DNA of 64,000 nt from Oscillospiraceae bacterium (lineage in GTDB: Bacteria; Bacillota; Clostridia; Oscillospirales; Acutalibacteraceae). The notes beneath the pieces were generated by a model, which had not been told where the DNA came from, ran no database searches, and saw only the letters and a program-made list of their open reading frames with translations. Location of the stretch: contig JAISXG010000002.1 in assembly GCA_031270605.1 (NCBI GenBank), positions 1 to 64,000 of the forward strand. The letters run 5' to 3'. The position numbers and the translations under genes were made by a program. Below, piece after piece: positions 44,129 to 53,061 of the stretch; position 1 is the stretch's first letter, and each line of letters starts with the position of its first letter.

Positions 44129-44828
44129 GTTCCGGTCAATTGCAGACAACATCAAGGAAATCAAAGAAAATATCGCGCGCGCCTGTGCGCAGGCGGGCAG
44201 GGCGGAGCAAGAGGTTCGCCTGATGGCCGTCACAAAAACGGTCGCGGCTGAAAAAATCAACGCCGCCCTTGCCTGCGGCATAGACCTGGTCGGAGAGAAC
44301 AAGGTTCAGGAGATGCTCTCAAAGCTTGACTCGCTGCATCCCCGGGGCGTGGAAAAGCACTTGATCGGCCACCTGCAAACCAACAAAGTGCGGCAGGTCG
44401 TGGGCGTTGCGGACATGATTCAGTCCCTCGACAGCGTCAAGCTCGCAAAAGAAATTGAAAAACAGGCGGAAAAATTAAACATCCGCCAAAAGGTGCTCTT
44501 GGAGGTCAACATCGGCAACGAAGACTCAAAAAGCGGATTTTTGCCCGAAGCCCTTGAAGAAAGCATTCATGAAATTGCCGGAATGCCGCATATTTCCGTG
44601 GAGGGGCTCATGGCGATCCCCCCGATTTGCGAAAAAAGTGATGATGTGCGATTACATTTTAAGAATATGCACAAACTGTTTATTGACATCCGGGCCAAAA
44701 AAATAGATAATGTATCTATGAGCGTTCTTTCCATGGGCATGTCCGGCGACTATAAAGAAGCCATTTTGGAGGGCGCAACCATGATTCGTGTGGGCTCCGG
44801 CATTTTTGGAGCAAGAATATACACTTAA
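44106..44828 (+). CDS. yggS: YggS family pyridoxal-phosphate homeostasis protein
   Basis: A 240-residue fold-type III PLP-binding protein (PLPBP/YggS) that buffers free PLP. The PLP Lys lies in LMAVTKTVAA near residue 38. GENKVQEM, HLIGHLQTNKV, LEVNIGNEDSKSGF and LSMGMSGDYKEAI are family signatures. The ATG at 44106 is used because AAGGAG is 9 nt upstream and inside the preceding gene. It lies just ahead of sepF, the normal order in Firmicutes. Confidence 0.95.
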   Translation: MTEKCSPEFRSIADNIKEIKENIARACAQAGRAEQEVRLMAVTKTVAAEKINAALACGIDLVGENKVQEMLSKLDSLHPRGVEKHLIGHLQTNKVRQVVGVADMIQSLDSVKLAKEIEKQAEKLNIRQKVLLEVNIGNEDSKSGFLPEALEESIHEIAGMPHISVEGLMAIPPICEKSDDVRLHFKNMHKLFIDIRAKKIDNVSMSVLSMGMSGDYKEAILEGATMIRVGSGIFGARIYT

Positions 44829-44850
44829 CAAAACTGGGAGGATTTTAAAC

Positions 44851-45333
44851 ATGAGCGCTTGGGATAAAATCAAAGGGATATTGAATGTGGCGGACGACGG
44901 GTTTGACGATTTTGACGAGGACGATATTCTTTACACCCCGCAAGAAAAAGAAGAAAAAGCGCCGGCATACAGCCTGCGTGAGCCTGTGGTGAAAACCACC
45001 GGCACCGCCCGCGCCCCCGAGGCAAAGGGTGGTCAGGTCGTTGACATTCACACGACCGCAAAGCTGCAGGTGGTGCTCACAAAACCCGAGCATTTTGACG
45101 AGGCGTCCTCGATTGCGGACAATTTGAATCAAAAAAGAACCGTAGTGCTTAATTTGGAATCCGCAAACCGCGAGGAAGCGAGAAGGCTTGTGGACTTTCT
45201 GGGCGGCGTCGCTTATGCAAACGGCGGCCAGCTCAAGCGCATCGCCAACAGCACGTTTATCATCACCCCCTATAATGTGGACGTGATGGGCGATTTGCTT
45301 GACGAGCTTGAGAGCAACGGCGTATTTTTCTAA
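44851..45333 (+). CDS. sepF: Cell division protein SepF
   Basis: SepF bundles FtsZ filaments and tethers them to the membrane at midcell. The 160-residue protein has an amphipathic N-terminal helix (MSAWDKIKGILNVA), an acidic linker and the C-terminal SepF domain (VVDIHTTAKLQVVLTKPEHF onward, ending near ANSTFIITPYNVDVMGD). GGGAGGA precedes the ATG. ylmG/ylmH, commonly between sepF and divIVA, are missing; 160 bp of non-coding DNA with a GCCGCGC hairpin separate the two here. Confidence 0.95.
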   Translation: MSAWDKIKGILNVADDGFDDFDEDDILYTPQEKEEKAPAYSLREPVVKTTGTARAPEAKGGQVVDIHTTAKLQVVLTKPEHFDEASSIADNLNQKRTVVLNLESANREEARRLVDFLGGVAYANGGQLKRIANSTFIITPYNVDVMGDLLDELESNGVFF

Positions 45334-45493
45334 ATTACATATAACTTGATATTATTGCCGCGCATACACAACAGCGCGGCAAAAATCACAGGAATTCAGC
45401 GTTCTTATGCTTTTGACTTTTTGCTCCGGCAGGCAGAAAGCCCTCTGACGCGTTTTCGTCCTGTAACTTTTTGCCGGAGATGGGGAGCCTGCT

Positions 45494-47338
45494 ATGCTTA
45501 CACCTGAACAATTAAAACAACACCGCTTTGAACGGCTGCCGGACGGCAACTACAACGCTGAAGAGGTCAACCGCTTTTTCGGCGAGGTCATTGCGTTTTA
45601 TAATCAAATGTTCAGAGAAAACGGTGAACTGCTCAGAAAAATCACGGTGCTTGCCAACAAGATCGTGGAATATAAAAACGACGAAAACAACATCCGTGAC
45701 GCGCTGTTGAACGCGCAGCGAACCGGCGACGCCGTTTTGCGCGAAGCGCAGGAAGAAGCCGAAGAACTGCTTGCCGCCGCCCGTGAAGAGGCGCTGCAGA
45801 TCGTGGAAAACGCGCACCTCGAAACAGAGAATATCGTTTCGGGGCGTGACGGAATCGTGACCAGGGCGGAGGAAGCCGCGGCTGAAATCGTTCACAACGC
45901 AAACCTGCAGGCGGAGGAGATCGTGCACGCGGCCGAAGAACAGCTTGGTGAGCTTGACACTGCCGTTCGCGAAGAAGCCGTTAAGGTTTTGACGCATGCA
46001 AACTCAGAATCGGCAGAGATCCTCAGCAAAACCAACGCCGAGGCGGAAGAGGTCATGAGCGCCGCAAAAGCAGATGCGGAGGCGCTGCTTGCGCAGGCGA
46101 AGCTCGAAGCGGAGGCCATTGTCCGCGAAGCCACCGAAAAAGCGCAGGAGCTCAGCGACTATGCCGAAGAAAAGGCGCGGCAGACGCTGGAAGAAATGCG
46201 CCTGAAATTAAACGACATCGTTGCCGGGGCAGAGATGCCCCCCGAAGAAGAAACAGAGCCTGAGGGCGCGGCCGGGCCTGAGAGTGGGGATGAAGAGCCC
46301 GCCGAGCCGGAAAATGAGGAAACCGTCTCTCAGAACGCGGGAGATGTCTCTGGCATCGAAGTGCCGGAGGATGCTGAAACCGTTTTGGATGACGAAGAAG
46401 GCGCACCCGATTTTGAAGATGATTTTGACGACTTTTCGCAAGAAGCGCTTTCTGAGCCGCCGGTTGAAGACACCGATGAACAAACACCGCAAGAAGAAGC
46501 CGCTGATGCCGCTCAAAACAGCGTTGACCCTCCCGAAATTGCGGACACTGCTTTCTTCCCCGCTTTCGGCGCGCAAGAAGCCGAGCCAAAAGCGCCGGTG
46601 TTCGGCATGGAGGATTCGCAGCCGATCACCCCGATTATCGAGGTTTTAGACGAAGAGCTTGTCGAACAGGACGATATCCAATCGTTTGACGCGACCGCTT
46701 CATTATATGATGAGGATACATCCTATAATGAAGGCACATCGTTTGACGAAGAAGCCTCTTTTGATGAAGAAGAAACGCTTGACGCTGACGAATCTTTTGA
46801 AGACGACGATGATTTTGCGTCGTTTGACGAAGATGAGCCGCTCGATTTTTATAACCCGCAGGCAGATGTGCCCGTGTTTCCTGCCGGGGAGCCGGTTTTC
46901 ATGCCCCGGCCCCAAGAGCCGGAGGATGAGCCGGAACCAGAATTTGAACCTGAACCCGAGCCCGAGCCCTTCTTTTTCTTCAACCCCGGGGGCAAAAGTG
47001 ACCTTGAAATTTTTGCCGAAACAAAGGCCGACAAACCTTTTGAAATCCACATTGAAGACGATGACTTCACTTCTTTCGGCGACCTTGACCCGGCAAACGA
47101 CATCACAGAGTCCATTTCCGGCAAGGTGAACAGGATCGTGTCTGAACGGGCGGAGTTTGTCCCGGCGGACGAAGACTCTTTTTCGATTGACTTCAGCATT
47201 TTTGAGCAGGACGCCGAAAATGAAAAACGAAAAAAACAGCGCGCCGCGGCACAAGAGGCTGCGAATAAAGATGCGGACGATGAAGACGACTTTGACGAAT
47301 CCTTCAGCCTCAAAAATTTATTTGGCGGCAAAAAATAA
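45494..47338 (+). CDS. divIVA: Very long DivIVA-domain protein with acidic repeat-like tail
   Basis: DivIVA proteins bind negatively curved membrane at septa and poles and recruit division or sporulation factors. Residues 1-70 match the DivIVA N-terminal domain (LTPEQLKQHRFERLPDGNYN, then a coiled coil from NRFFGEVIAFYNQMF). A long Ala/Glu-rich coiled coil (about 70-240) follows. About 240 residues of highly acidic, low-complexity sequence rich in Asp, Glu, Pro and Phe come next. The end is a short conserved-looking tail finishing in FGGKK. At 614 residues it is about three times the usual 160-220. It is in the expected sepF-divIVA-lspA order. It has its own ribosome site (GGAGATGGGGAG). Confidence 0.9.
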   Translation: MLTPEQLKQHRFERLPDGNYNAEEVNRFFGEVIAFYNQMFRENGELLRKITVLANKIVEYKNDENNIRDALLNAQRTGDAVLREAQEEAEELLAAAREEALQIVENAHLETENIVSGRDGIVTRAEEAAAEIVHNANLQAEEIVHAAEEQLGELDTAVREEAVKVLTHANSESAEILSKTNAEAEEVMSAAKADAEALLAQAKLEAEAIVREATEKAQELSDYAEEKARQTLEEMRLKLNDIVAGAEMPPEEETEPEGAAGPESGDEEPAEPENEETVSQNAGDVSGIEVPEDAETVLDDEEGAPDFEDDFDDFSQEALSEPPVEDTDEQTPQEEAADAAQNSVDPPEIADTAFFPAFGAQEAEPKAPVFGMEDSQPITPIIEVLDEELVEQDDIQSFDATASLYDEDTSYNEGTSFDEEASFDEEETLDADESFEDDDDFASFDEDEPLDFYNPQADVPVFPAGEPVFMPRPQEPEDEPEPEFEPEPEPEPFFFFNPGGKSDLEIFAETKADKPFEIHIEDDDFTSFGDLDPANDITESISGKVNRIVSERAEFVPADEDSFSIDFSIFEQDAENEKRKKQRAAAQEAANKDADDEDDFDESFSLKNLFGGKK

Positions 47339-47382
47339 AACACGCGCGGCGACACAAATTGATATGAAAAGGAGTTTGATTT

Positions 47383-47910
47383 ATGGCGGATAAGGCAACA
47401 GGGCGAAATTACAAACGGTTTGCCTGCCAGATGCTTTCCATTGTTTTTCTGGTCGGGGTCGACCATATCATAAAATTTTTCGCAGAGCGCGATTTGAAGC
47501 CGACCGTCTCTTATGAACTGATCCCCGGCTTTCTCGGCCTGCATTACGCGCAAAATACGGGTGCGGCGTTCAGCTTTATGTCGGGCATGACGGCGCAGCT
47601 TTCCGTCATTACCGGCGGCGCGCTGCTTGGCATGGTCTTTTATTTATTTTTTACAAAAAATAACAACCGTTTTTATCATATTCTGTTTCCGCTTGTGATC
47701 AGCGGCGGAGTCGGGAATTTGATTGACCGCGTCACAAGGGGCTATGTGGTGGACTATTTTGAATTTCTGTTCCTGCGGTTTGCCATTTTTAATTTCGCGG
47801 ACATTCTCGTCACCTGTTCCGCCGCGGTTTTGATCGCCTATCTGATATATGACGCGGTGCGGGAATACCGCAAAGAAAGAACCCAAAAGCAGCAGCATGA
47901 ACCGGCATAA
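47383..47910 (+). CDS. lspA: Lipoprotein signal peptidase LspA
   Basis: LspA is the aspartic signal peptidase II that removes prolipoprotein signal peptides at the cytoplasmic membrane. The 175-residue protein has four membrane helices. The family motifs include NTGAAFSF, GGVGNLIDRVTRGYVVDYFEF (first catalytic Asp in VVDY) and FNFADI (second Asp). AAAAGGAG precedes the ATG. It would process the several lipoproteins in this window. Its end overlaps rluD by 14 bp. Confidence 0.96.
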   Translation: MADKATGRNYKRFACQMLSIVFLVGVDHIIKFFAERDLKPTVSYELIPGFLGLHYAQNTGAAFSFMSGMTAQLSVITGGALLGMVFYLFFTKNNNRFYHILFPLVISGGVGNLIDRVTRGYVVDYFEFLFLRFAIFNFADILVTCSAAVLIAYLIYDAVREYRKERTQKQQHEPA

Positions 47911-48820
47911 TTTTACGGTGCAGGAAAACGAGGACCGGCAGCGGCTTGACAAGCTGCTGGCTTCTTCATTGCCCGACTTAACGCGCTCGGCACTGCAAAA
48001 GCTGATTGAGGGCGGCTGTGTTTTCGTGAACGGCAAGCCCGCGCCCAAAAGCCTCAAGGTCAAAACCGGCGACGAAATCTGTGTTTCGGTGCCTGACCCG
48101 GAGCCGCTTCAAGTGGCGGCGCAGGACATTGCGCTGTCTGTCATTTATGAGGACGGCGACCTGCTTGTTGTGAACAAGCCCAAAGGGATGGTCGTGCACC
48201 CCGCCCCCGGCAACCCCGACAAAACGCTCGTCAACGCCCTGCTGCATCATTGCGGCGAAAGCCTTTCGGGCATCAACGGGGTCGTTCGCCCGGGCATCGT
48301 GCACAGGATCGACAAGGACACCAGCGGCCTGCTGCTGGTCGCCAAAAACGATTTTGCCCATAAATCCCTCGCCGCGCAAATCAAAGAACACAGCTTCACG
48401 CGGGAATATTTCGCGGTGCTCTGCGGCAATCTCAAAAATGACTCCGGCACGGTGGACGCGCCTCTTGGCAGAAGCCCCAAAGACCGCAAAAAACAAGCGG
48501 TGAGAGGGCTGAACGCCCGCTCTGCCGTGACGCGTTATGCCTGCGTCAGGCGCTATAAACGCTTTTGCCTTGTGGAATGCACGCTCGAAACGGGGCGCAC
48601 ACATCAAATCCGTGTGCACATGGCCTATCTCGGCCATCCGGTCGCGGGCGACAGGGTTTATGGTGGCGCAAAAAATGATTTTTCGCTTGAAGGGCAATGC
48701 CTGCACGCGGCAAAGGTGGGCTTTATGCACCCGCGCAGCGGCGAATACATGGAGTTTTGCGCCCCCTTGCCCGAATATTTTGAGGGTTTCTTAAAAAAGA
48801 TTGAAAAAGAATCCATATAA
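47897..48820 (+). CDS. rluD: RluD-like 23S rRNA/large-ribosomal pseudouridine synthase
   Basis: A 307-residue RluA/RluD-family pseudouridine synthase. It starts with an S4 RNA-binding domain (RLDKLLASSLPDLTRSALQK). The catalytic domain has the Asp in GIVHRIDKDTSGLLLVAK and the LETGRTHQIRVHM motif. Family members modify helix 69 of 23S rRNA; the paralogue could have another target. It starts inside lspA (14-bp overlap), so translation is coupled, the common arrangement in Firmicutes. Confidence 0.93.
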   Translation: MNRHNFTVQENEDRQRLDKLLASSLPDLTRSALQKLIEGGCVFVNGKPAPKSLKVKTGDEICVSVPDPEPLQVAAQDIALSVIYEDGDLLVVNKPKGMVVHPAPGNPDKTLVNALLHHCGESLSGINGVVRPGIVHRIDKDTSGLLLVAKNDFAHKSLAAQIKEHSFTREYFAVLCGNLKNDSGTVDAPLGRSPKDRKKQAVRGLNARSAVTRYACVRRYKRFCLVECTLETGRTHQIRVHMAYLGHPVAGDRVYGGAKNDFSLEGQCLHAAKVGFMHPRSGEYMEFCAPLPEYFEGFLKKIEKESI

Positions 48821-48860
48821 ATTTTCAGATACCGCACACGCAACGAAAGGAAGGACAATA

Positions 48861-49709
48861 ATGGACAATGCAAAAAAAAATGAACTGAAACGCATTGCAA
48901 ACAGGGTTCGCGCCGGGGTGATTGAATCCACGTTTCACGCAAAATCAGGCCACCCGGGAGGGTCGCTCTCGGCCGCTGACCTGCTTACATATCTATATTT
49001 TGAAGAGATGAAAATCAACCCCGGCCAACCCGAAAACCCGAAGCGCGACCGTTTTGTGCTCTCAAAGGGCCATGCCGCGCCGGGGCTTTATTCGACGCTT
49101 GCGCACCGGGGTTATTTTGACGTTGACCTGTTAAAAACACTGCGCAAATGCGACTCCTGCCTGCAAGGCCACCCCAACACCCACATCGCGGGCGTCGACA
49201 TGTGCACAGGCTCGCTCGGCCAGGGAATCTCCGCTGCGGTCGGCATGGCGCTCGGCGCAAAGCTGCAGGGCGAACAATTCCGCGTTTACGCCATTCTCGG
49301 CGACGGCGAGTTGCAGGAGGGCCAGGTTTGGGAGGCCGCCATGTTCGCATCTGCCAAAAAGCTTGACAACCTTGCGGCCATCATTGACAATAACAACCTG
49401 CAAATAGACGGCACGGTGGAGGAGGTCAACTCCCCCTACCCGATTGACGAGAAGTTCCGCGCGTTCGGCTGGAACGTCATCAACATCTGCGGGCACTGCT
49501 TCACTGAAATTGAAGAAGCGCTGAGCGCGGCAAAGACCCACAGCGGCGCGCCCACGGCGATTGTCGCCAAAACCGTGAAGGGCAAAGGCGTTTCGTTCAT
49601 GGAAAACCGTGTTTCATGGCACGGCGCCGCCCCGAATGCGGACCAGTATGCGCAGGCAATCGCAGAACTTGACGAAGCATACGCAGAACTCAAGAAGGAG
49701 GAGAATTAA
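48861..49709 (+). CDS. Transketolase, N-terminal (TPP-binding) subunit
   Basis: A 282-residue half-transketolase. SGHPGGSLSAADLLTYLYF and SKGHAAPGLYS hold the conserved His residues. ILGDGELQEGQVWEAAMF is the thiamine diphosphate motif GDG...N, completed by DNNNLQIDG. With the next gene it forms a two-subunit transketolase for the non-oxidative pentose phosphate pathway. The ATG at 48861 follows AAGGAAGGA. The stop is 1 bp from the start of the C-terminal subunit. Confidence 0.95.
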   Translation: MDNAKKNELKRIANRVRAGVIESTFHAKSGHPGGSLSAADLLTYLYFEEMKINPGQPENPKRDRFVLSKGHAAPGLYSTLAHRGYFDVDLLKTLRKCDSCLQGHPNTHIAGVDMCTGSLGQGISAAVGMALGAKLQGEQFRVYAILGDGELQEGQVWEAAMFASAKKLDNLAAIIDNNNLQIDGTVEEVNSPYPIDEKFRAFGWNVINICGHCFTEIEEALSAAKTHSGAPTAIVAKTVKGKGVSFMENRVSWHGAAPNADQYAQAIAELDEAYAELKKEEN

Positions 49710-49710
49710 C

Positions 49711-50655
49711 ATGGCCGACACAGTCAAAATAGCAACCCGTGAAGCTTACGGCAAAGCGCTCGTGGAGCTTGCGGGAGTGAAAGATAATCTTGTTGTGCTT
49801 GACGCAGACCTTGCGGAGGCCACCAAAACCATTATGCTCAAAAAGGCATATCCCGAAAAATTTGTGGACTGCGGCATTGCCGAGAGCAATATGATGAGCG
49901 TTGCGGCCGGCCTTGCCACAACGGGCATGACGGTGTTCGCGAGCACCTTTGCCATGTTCGCCGCAGGCAGAGCCTTTGAGCAGGTGCGCAACTCCATCGC
50001 CTATCCGCGCCTCAACGTGAAAATCGGCGCGACCCACGCCGGCATCTCTGTGGGTGAGGACGGCGCGAGCCACCAGTGCTGTGAAGACATCGCCCTCATG
50101 CGCACCATTCCGGGCATGACCATCATCAACCCCGCGGACGATGTGGAAGCCCGTGCGGCGGTATTTGCGGCGGCCGAGCATGACGGCCCTGTTTATATGC
50201 GCTTCGGCCGCCTGCCCGTGGAACGCATCTTTGATGAAACTTATCAATTCGAGATCGGCAAGGGCGTGCAGCTCAAAGAGGGCACGGACGTCACGCTGAT
50301 CGCCACCGGCCTGATGGTGGGCGAAGCAATCAAAGCCGCGCAGCTGCTTGCGGACGAAGGCATTTCGGCGGCAGTCGTGAACATGCACACGATCAAACCC
50401 ATCGACCGTGATATCATTGTGAACGCCGCAAAGAAAACAGGCGCGATCGTAACGGCCGAGGAGCACAACGTCATCGGCGGCCTCGGCGGCGCGGTGAGCG
50501 AGGTTGTGACTGAGACCGTTCCCGTCCCCGTTTTGAAGGTGGGCGTTGAGGACGTGTTCGGCAAATCCGGCCCGGCGCTTGAACTGCTCAAAATCTTTGA
50601 GTTGACGGCGGAAAAAATCGTTGCAAAGGCAAAAGCCGCAATCTCGTTAAAATAA
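49711..50655 (+). CDS. Transketolase, C-terminal subunit
   Basis: A 314-residue partner of the preceding gene, covering the pyrimidine-binding and C-terminal transketolase domains. DCGIAESNMMSVAAGLATTG contains the Glu that activates thiamine diphosphate. THAGISVGEDGASHQC and YMRFGRLPVE follow, then a C-terminal domain with EEHNVIGGLGGAVSEV. AAGGAGGAG within the end of the upstream gene serves as ribosome site. A terminator-like hairpin follows before rhaA. Confidence 0.95.
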   Translation: MADTVKIATREAYGKALVELAGVKDNLVVLDADLAEATKTIMLKKAYPEKFVDCGIAESNMMSVAAGLATTGMTVFASTFAMFAAGRAFEQVRNSIAYPRLNVKIGATHAGISVGEDGASHQCCEDIALMRTIPGMTIINPADDVEARAAVFAAAEHDGPVYMRFGRLPVERIFDETYQFEIGKGVQLKEGTDVTLIATGLMVGEAIKAAQLLADEGISAAVVNMHTIKPIDRDIIVNAAKKTGAIVTAEEHNVIGGLGGAVSEVVTETVPVPVLKVGVEDVFGKSGPALELLKIFELTAEKIVAKAKAAISLK

Positions 50656-50670
50656 AATCAAATATCAAAG

Positions 50671-50704
50671 AGAGCGGGCATCTCTGAATCCGCTCTTCTT
50701 TTTG
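50671..50704 (+). terminator. Terminator or attenuator between transketolase and rhaA
   Basis: AGAGCGG (50671-50677) pairs with CCGCTCT (50690-50696), followed by TCTTTTTG. It lies only 14 bp before the rhaA start, so it either ends the transketolase message or lowers read-through into rhaA. Confidence 0.65.
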
Positions 50705-50717
50705 TGAGGGAACAACT

Positions 50718-51959
50718 ATGAACGCTTCTTATGAATCCGCAAAATCCCTGTATTCCGGTTTGGGAATCGACACAGACAAGGCGCTTGAACAGCTCCGCAA
50801 GATTAAAATCTCACTGCATTGCTGGCAGGGCGACGACGTGGGCGGCTTTGAAAACAGCGGCAGCCTTTCCGGCGGCATCGCCGCGACGGGCAACTACCCC
50901 GGCAAAGCCCGCAACGCGCAGGAGTTAATGCAGGATCTGGACACAGCCCTTTCATTAATTCCCGGCAAGCACAAAATCAATCTGCACGCGATCTATGCCG
51001 TGACGGATTCCCCCGTCCCGCGTGACGAGCTGCAGCCCGCGCACTTTGACGCATGGGTGCGGTTTGCAAAAGAACGCGGCCTGGGGCTGGACATCAACCC
51101 CACCCTCTTCTCGCACGAGCTTGCCAAAGACGGCCTGACCCTTTCGCATCCCGACGAATCCGTGCGCCGCTTTTGGGTGGAGCACTGCAAGGCCATGCGC
51201 CATATCGGCGCGCACTTCGGCAAAGAGCTGGGGCAGGCGGCGCTCAATAACATCTGGATTCCGGACGGATACAAGCACGTTCCGGCAGACAGGCTCTCGC
51301 CCCGCGCCCGGCTGAAAGCTTCGCTTGACGAGATCCTCAGCGAGCAGATCGACACAAATTATTTGATCGACGCCGTGGAGTCAAAGCTCTTCGGCATCGG
51401 CGTCGAGGCATACACCGTGGGCTCTCACGAATTTTATATGAACTACGCCGCGAAGAACAACTGCACCTGTCTGCTTGACGGCGGCCATTTCCACCCCACC
51501 GAAGAGGTCGCGGACAAACTCTCCTCCATGCTGCTGTTCACGGACAAGGTTGCCCTGCACGTCACCCGCGGTATCCGTTGGGACAGCGACCATGTCGTCG
51601 CGCTGGACGACAGCCTGCGCGAAGTCGCAAAAGAAATCGTCGCCGCAAACGCCACTGACCGCGTGCTCATCGGCCTTGACTATTTTGACGCGAGCATCAA
51701 CCGCATCGCGGCATGGGTCATCGGCATGCGCAACATGCAAAAGGCGCTGCTCGCGGCGCTGCTGACCCCCCATGCAACGCTGGCAAACATGCAGGCCGAG
51801 GGCCGTTTCACGCAGATGTTCGCTTTGCAGGAGGAGCTGAAAAGCTACCCGCTGGGCACGGTTTGGGATCATTTCTGTGAAACCGAGGGCGTGCCGGTGC
51901 GGGAGCAATGGCTGCCGGTCGTGGAAGACTATGAAAAAAAGGAACTCGCAAAAAGATAA
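50718..51959 (+). CDS. rhaA: L-rhamnose isomerase
   Basis: RhaA converts L-rhamnose to L-rhamnulose. The 413-residue product is of usual length. [14 protein letters not shown] at the start is a hallmark, as are [11 protein letters not shown] (catalytic region), [27 protein letters not shown] and [16 protein letters not shown]. Metal ligands (Glu, His, Asp) sit in the VGSHEFYMN and [11 protein letters not shown] stretches. GAGGGAAC precedes the ATG. rhaD follows 26 bp downstream; the kinase is at 34872. Confidence 0.97.
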   Translation: MNASYESAKSLYSGLGIDTDKALEQLRKIKISLHCWQGDDVGGFENSGSLSGGIAATGNYPGKARNAQELMQDLDTALSLIPGKHKINLHAIYAVTDSPVPRDELQPAHFDAWVRFAKERGLGLDINPTLFSHELAKDGLTLSHPDESVRRFWVEHCKAMRHIGAHFGKELGQAALNNIWIPDGYKHVPADRLSPRARLKASLDEILSEQIDTNYLIDAVESKLFGIGVEAYTVGSHEFYMNYAAKNNCTCLLDGGHFHPTEEVADKLSSMLLFTDKVALHVTRGIRWDSDHVVALDDSLREVAKEIVAANATDRVLIGLDYFDASINRIAAWVIGMRNMQKALLAALLTPHATLANMQAEGRFTQMFALQEELKSYPLGTVWDHFCETEGVPVREQWLPVVEDYEKKELAKR

Positions 51960-51985
51960 ACGCGAACGGAAAGGGTCGTTAATTT

Positions 51986-52807
51986 ATGGACTGCATCACA
52001 CAGGCAAGCTTTATGCGGGGGTTCATGGACCTCTGCGATTTGTCTTTCAATAAAGGCTGGAACGAGCGAAACGGCGGCAACGTGTCTTACCGCATCAAAC
52101 CGGAGGAAATCCGGGAGGTCACGGCGTTTTTGAACGAAGAAGCGCCCAGCCAAACGATCGGCATCACTGCCGAAAACCTTGCGGGGGAATATTTTTTGGT
52201 CACCGGCAGCACAAAATTCTTTATGAACGTCAAATCAAACCCCTTTGACAACACCTGCATCATCAAGATCGATGAAAAAGGCGAGAACTATAAAATCGTC
52301 TGGGGCCTGCAAAAAGGCGGCCGCCCCACAAGCGAGCTGCCCACGCACCTTTTGAACCACAGTGTGAAAAAACATTGCACAAACGGCGCGCACAGGGTGA
52401 TTATGCACGCGCACCCCGCAAACATTATTGCGCTCACCTTCATTCTGCCCCTTGACGGCAAGGTGTTCACGCAAGAAATTTGGCAGATGATGACCGAATG
52501 CCCCATTGTGTTCCCGGCGGGTATCGGCGTGGTGGAATGGATGGTGCCTGGCGGGCCCGAGGTTGCAAAGGCCACGGCAGAGCTGATTCAGAAGCAGGAC
52601 GTCGTCATTTGGGCGCACCACGGCATTTTTTGCTCGGGCGAGGACTTTGACCTGACCTTCGGCCTGATGGACACGGTTGAAAAAGCGGCTGAAATTCTTG
52701 TGAAAGTGATTTCCTGCGGGGGCAAACGACAAAGCATCGGCGCAAAAGAAATTCTCTCCCTCGCCGAACCCTACAGTGTCCCCATTGACGCAGAGATGTT
52801 TTCATAG
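51986..52807 (+). CDS. rhaD: Rhamnulose-1-phosphate aldolase
   Basis: RhaD splits L-rhamnulose-1-phosphate into dihydroxyacetone phosphate and L-lactaldehyde. The 273-residue class II zinc aldolase has NERNGGNVSYRI and LVTGSTKFFMNV (phosphate binding). The zinc His pair is in MHAHPANIIALT and the third zinc His in IWAHHGIFCSGEDFDL. It closes the rhaA-rhaD unit. It is preceded by GGAAAGGG. No rhamnose transporter or lactaldehyde reductase is in the window. Confidence 0.96.
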   Translation: MDCITQASFMRGFMDLCDLSFNKGWNERNGGNVSYRIKPEEIREVTAFLNEEAPSQTIGITAENLAGEYFLVTGSTKFFMNVKSNPFDNTCIIKIDEKGENYKIVWGLQKGGRPTSELPTHLLNHSVKKHCTNGAHRVIMHAHPANIIALTFILPLDGKVFTQEIWQMMTECPIVFPAGIGVVEWMVPGGPEVAKATAELIQKQDVVIWAHHGIFCSGEDFDLTFGLMDTVEKAAEILVKVISCGGKRQSIGAKEILSLAEPYSVPIDAEMFS

Positions 52808-52887
52808 CGTTTGGGCGCACTGAAAAGCGCTGGTAAAACTTTTCGCCCCTTTTCGCGCACAGATTGCATAAATTCAAAAATTGACAC

Positions 52888-52916
52888 TTGATAAATTGTG
52901 TTGATTATGTTACTAT
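52888..52916 (+). promoter_or_regulatory. Promoter of the zinc-ribbon membrane protein gene
   Basis: TTGATA (52888-52893), 17-bp spacer, TACTAT (52911-52916). An overlapping TTGACA at 52881 offers an alternative -35. It leaves a leader of about 140 nt. Confidence 0.55.
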
Positions 52917-53061
52917 TATAAAAGGTCATTTTAAACAGTTTTTTTTAACAAGGCATTCTATTTTTATGCTTCATTGGCAATCTTCACAAGAACTTGCATG
53001 AATGCAAAAAAAACTGCAAATGAAACCCATCCTGGGGAAAAATGAGAGTGGGAGAGTTCTT

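Noticed and set aside
45355-45382. TTGCCGCGC/GCGCGGCAA hairpin between sepF and divIVA
   Set aside because: No T-run on either strand, so not called a terminator.
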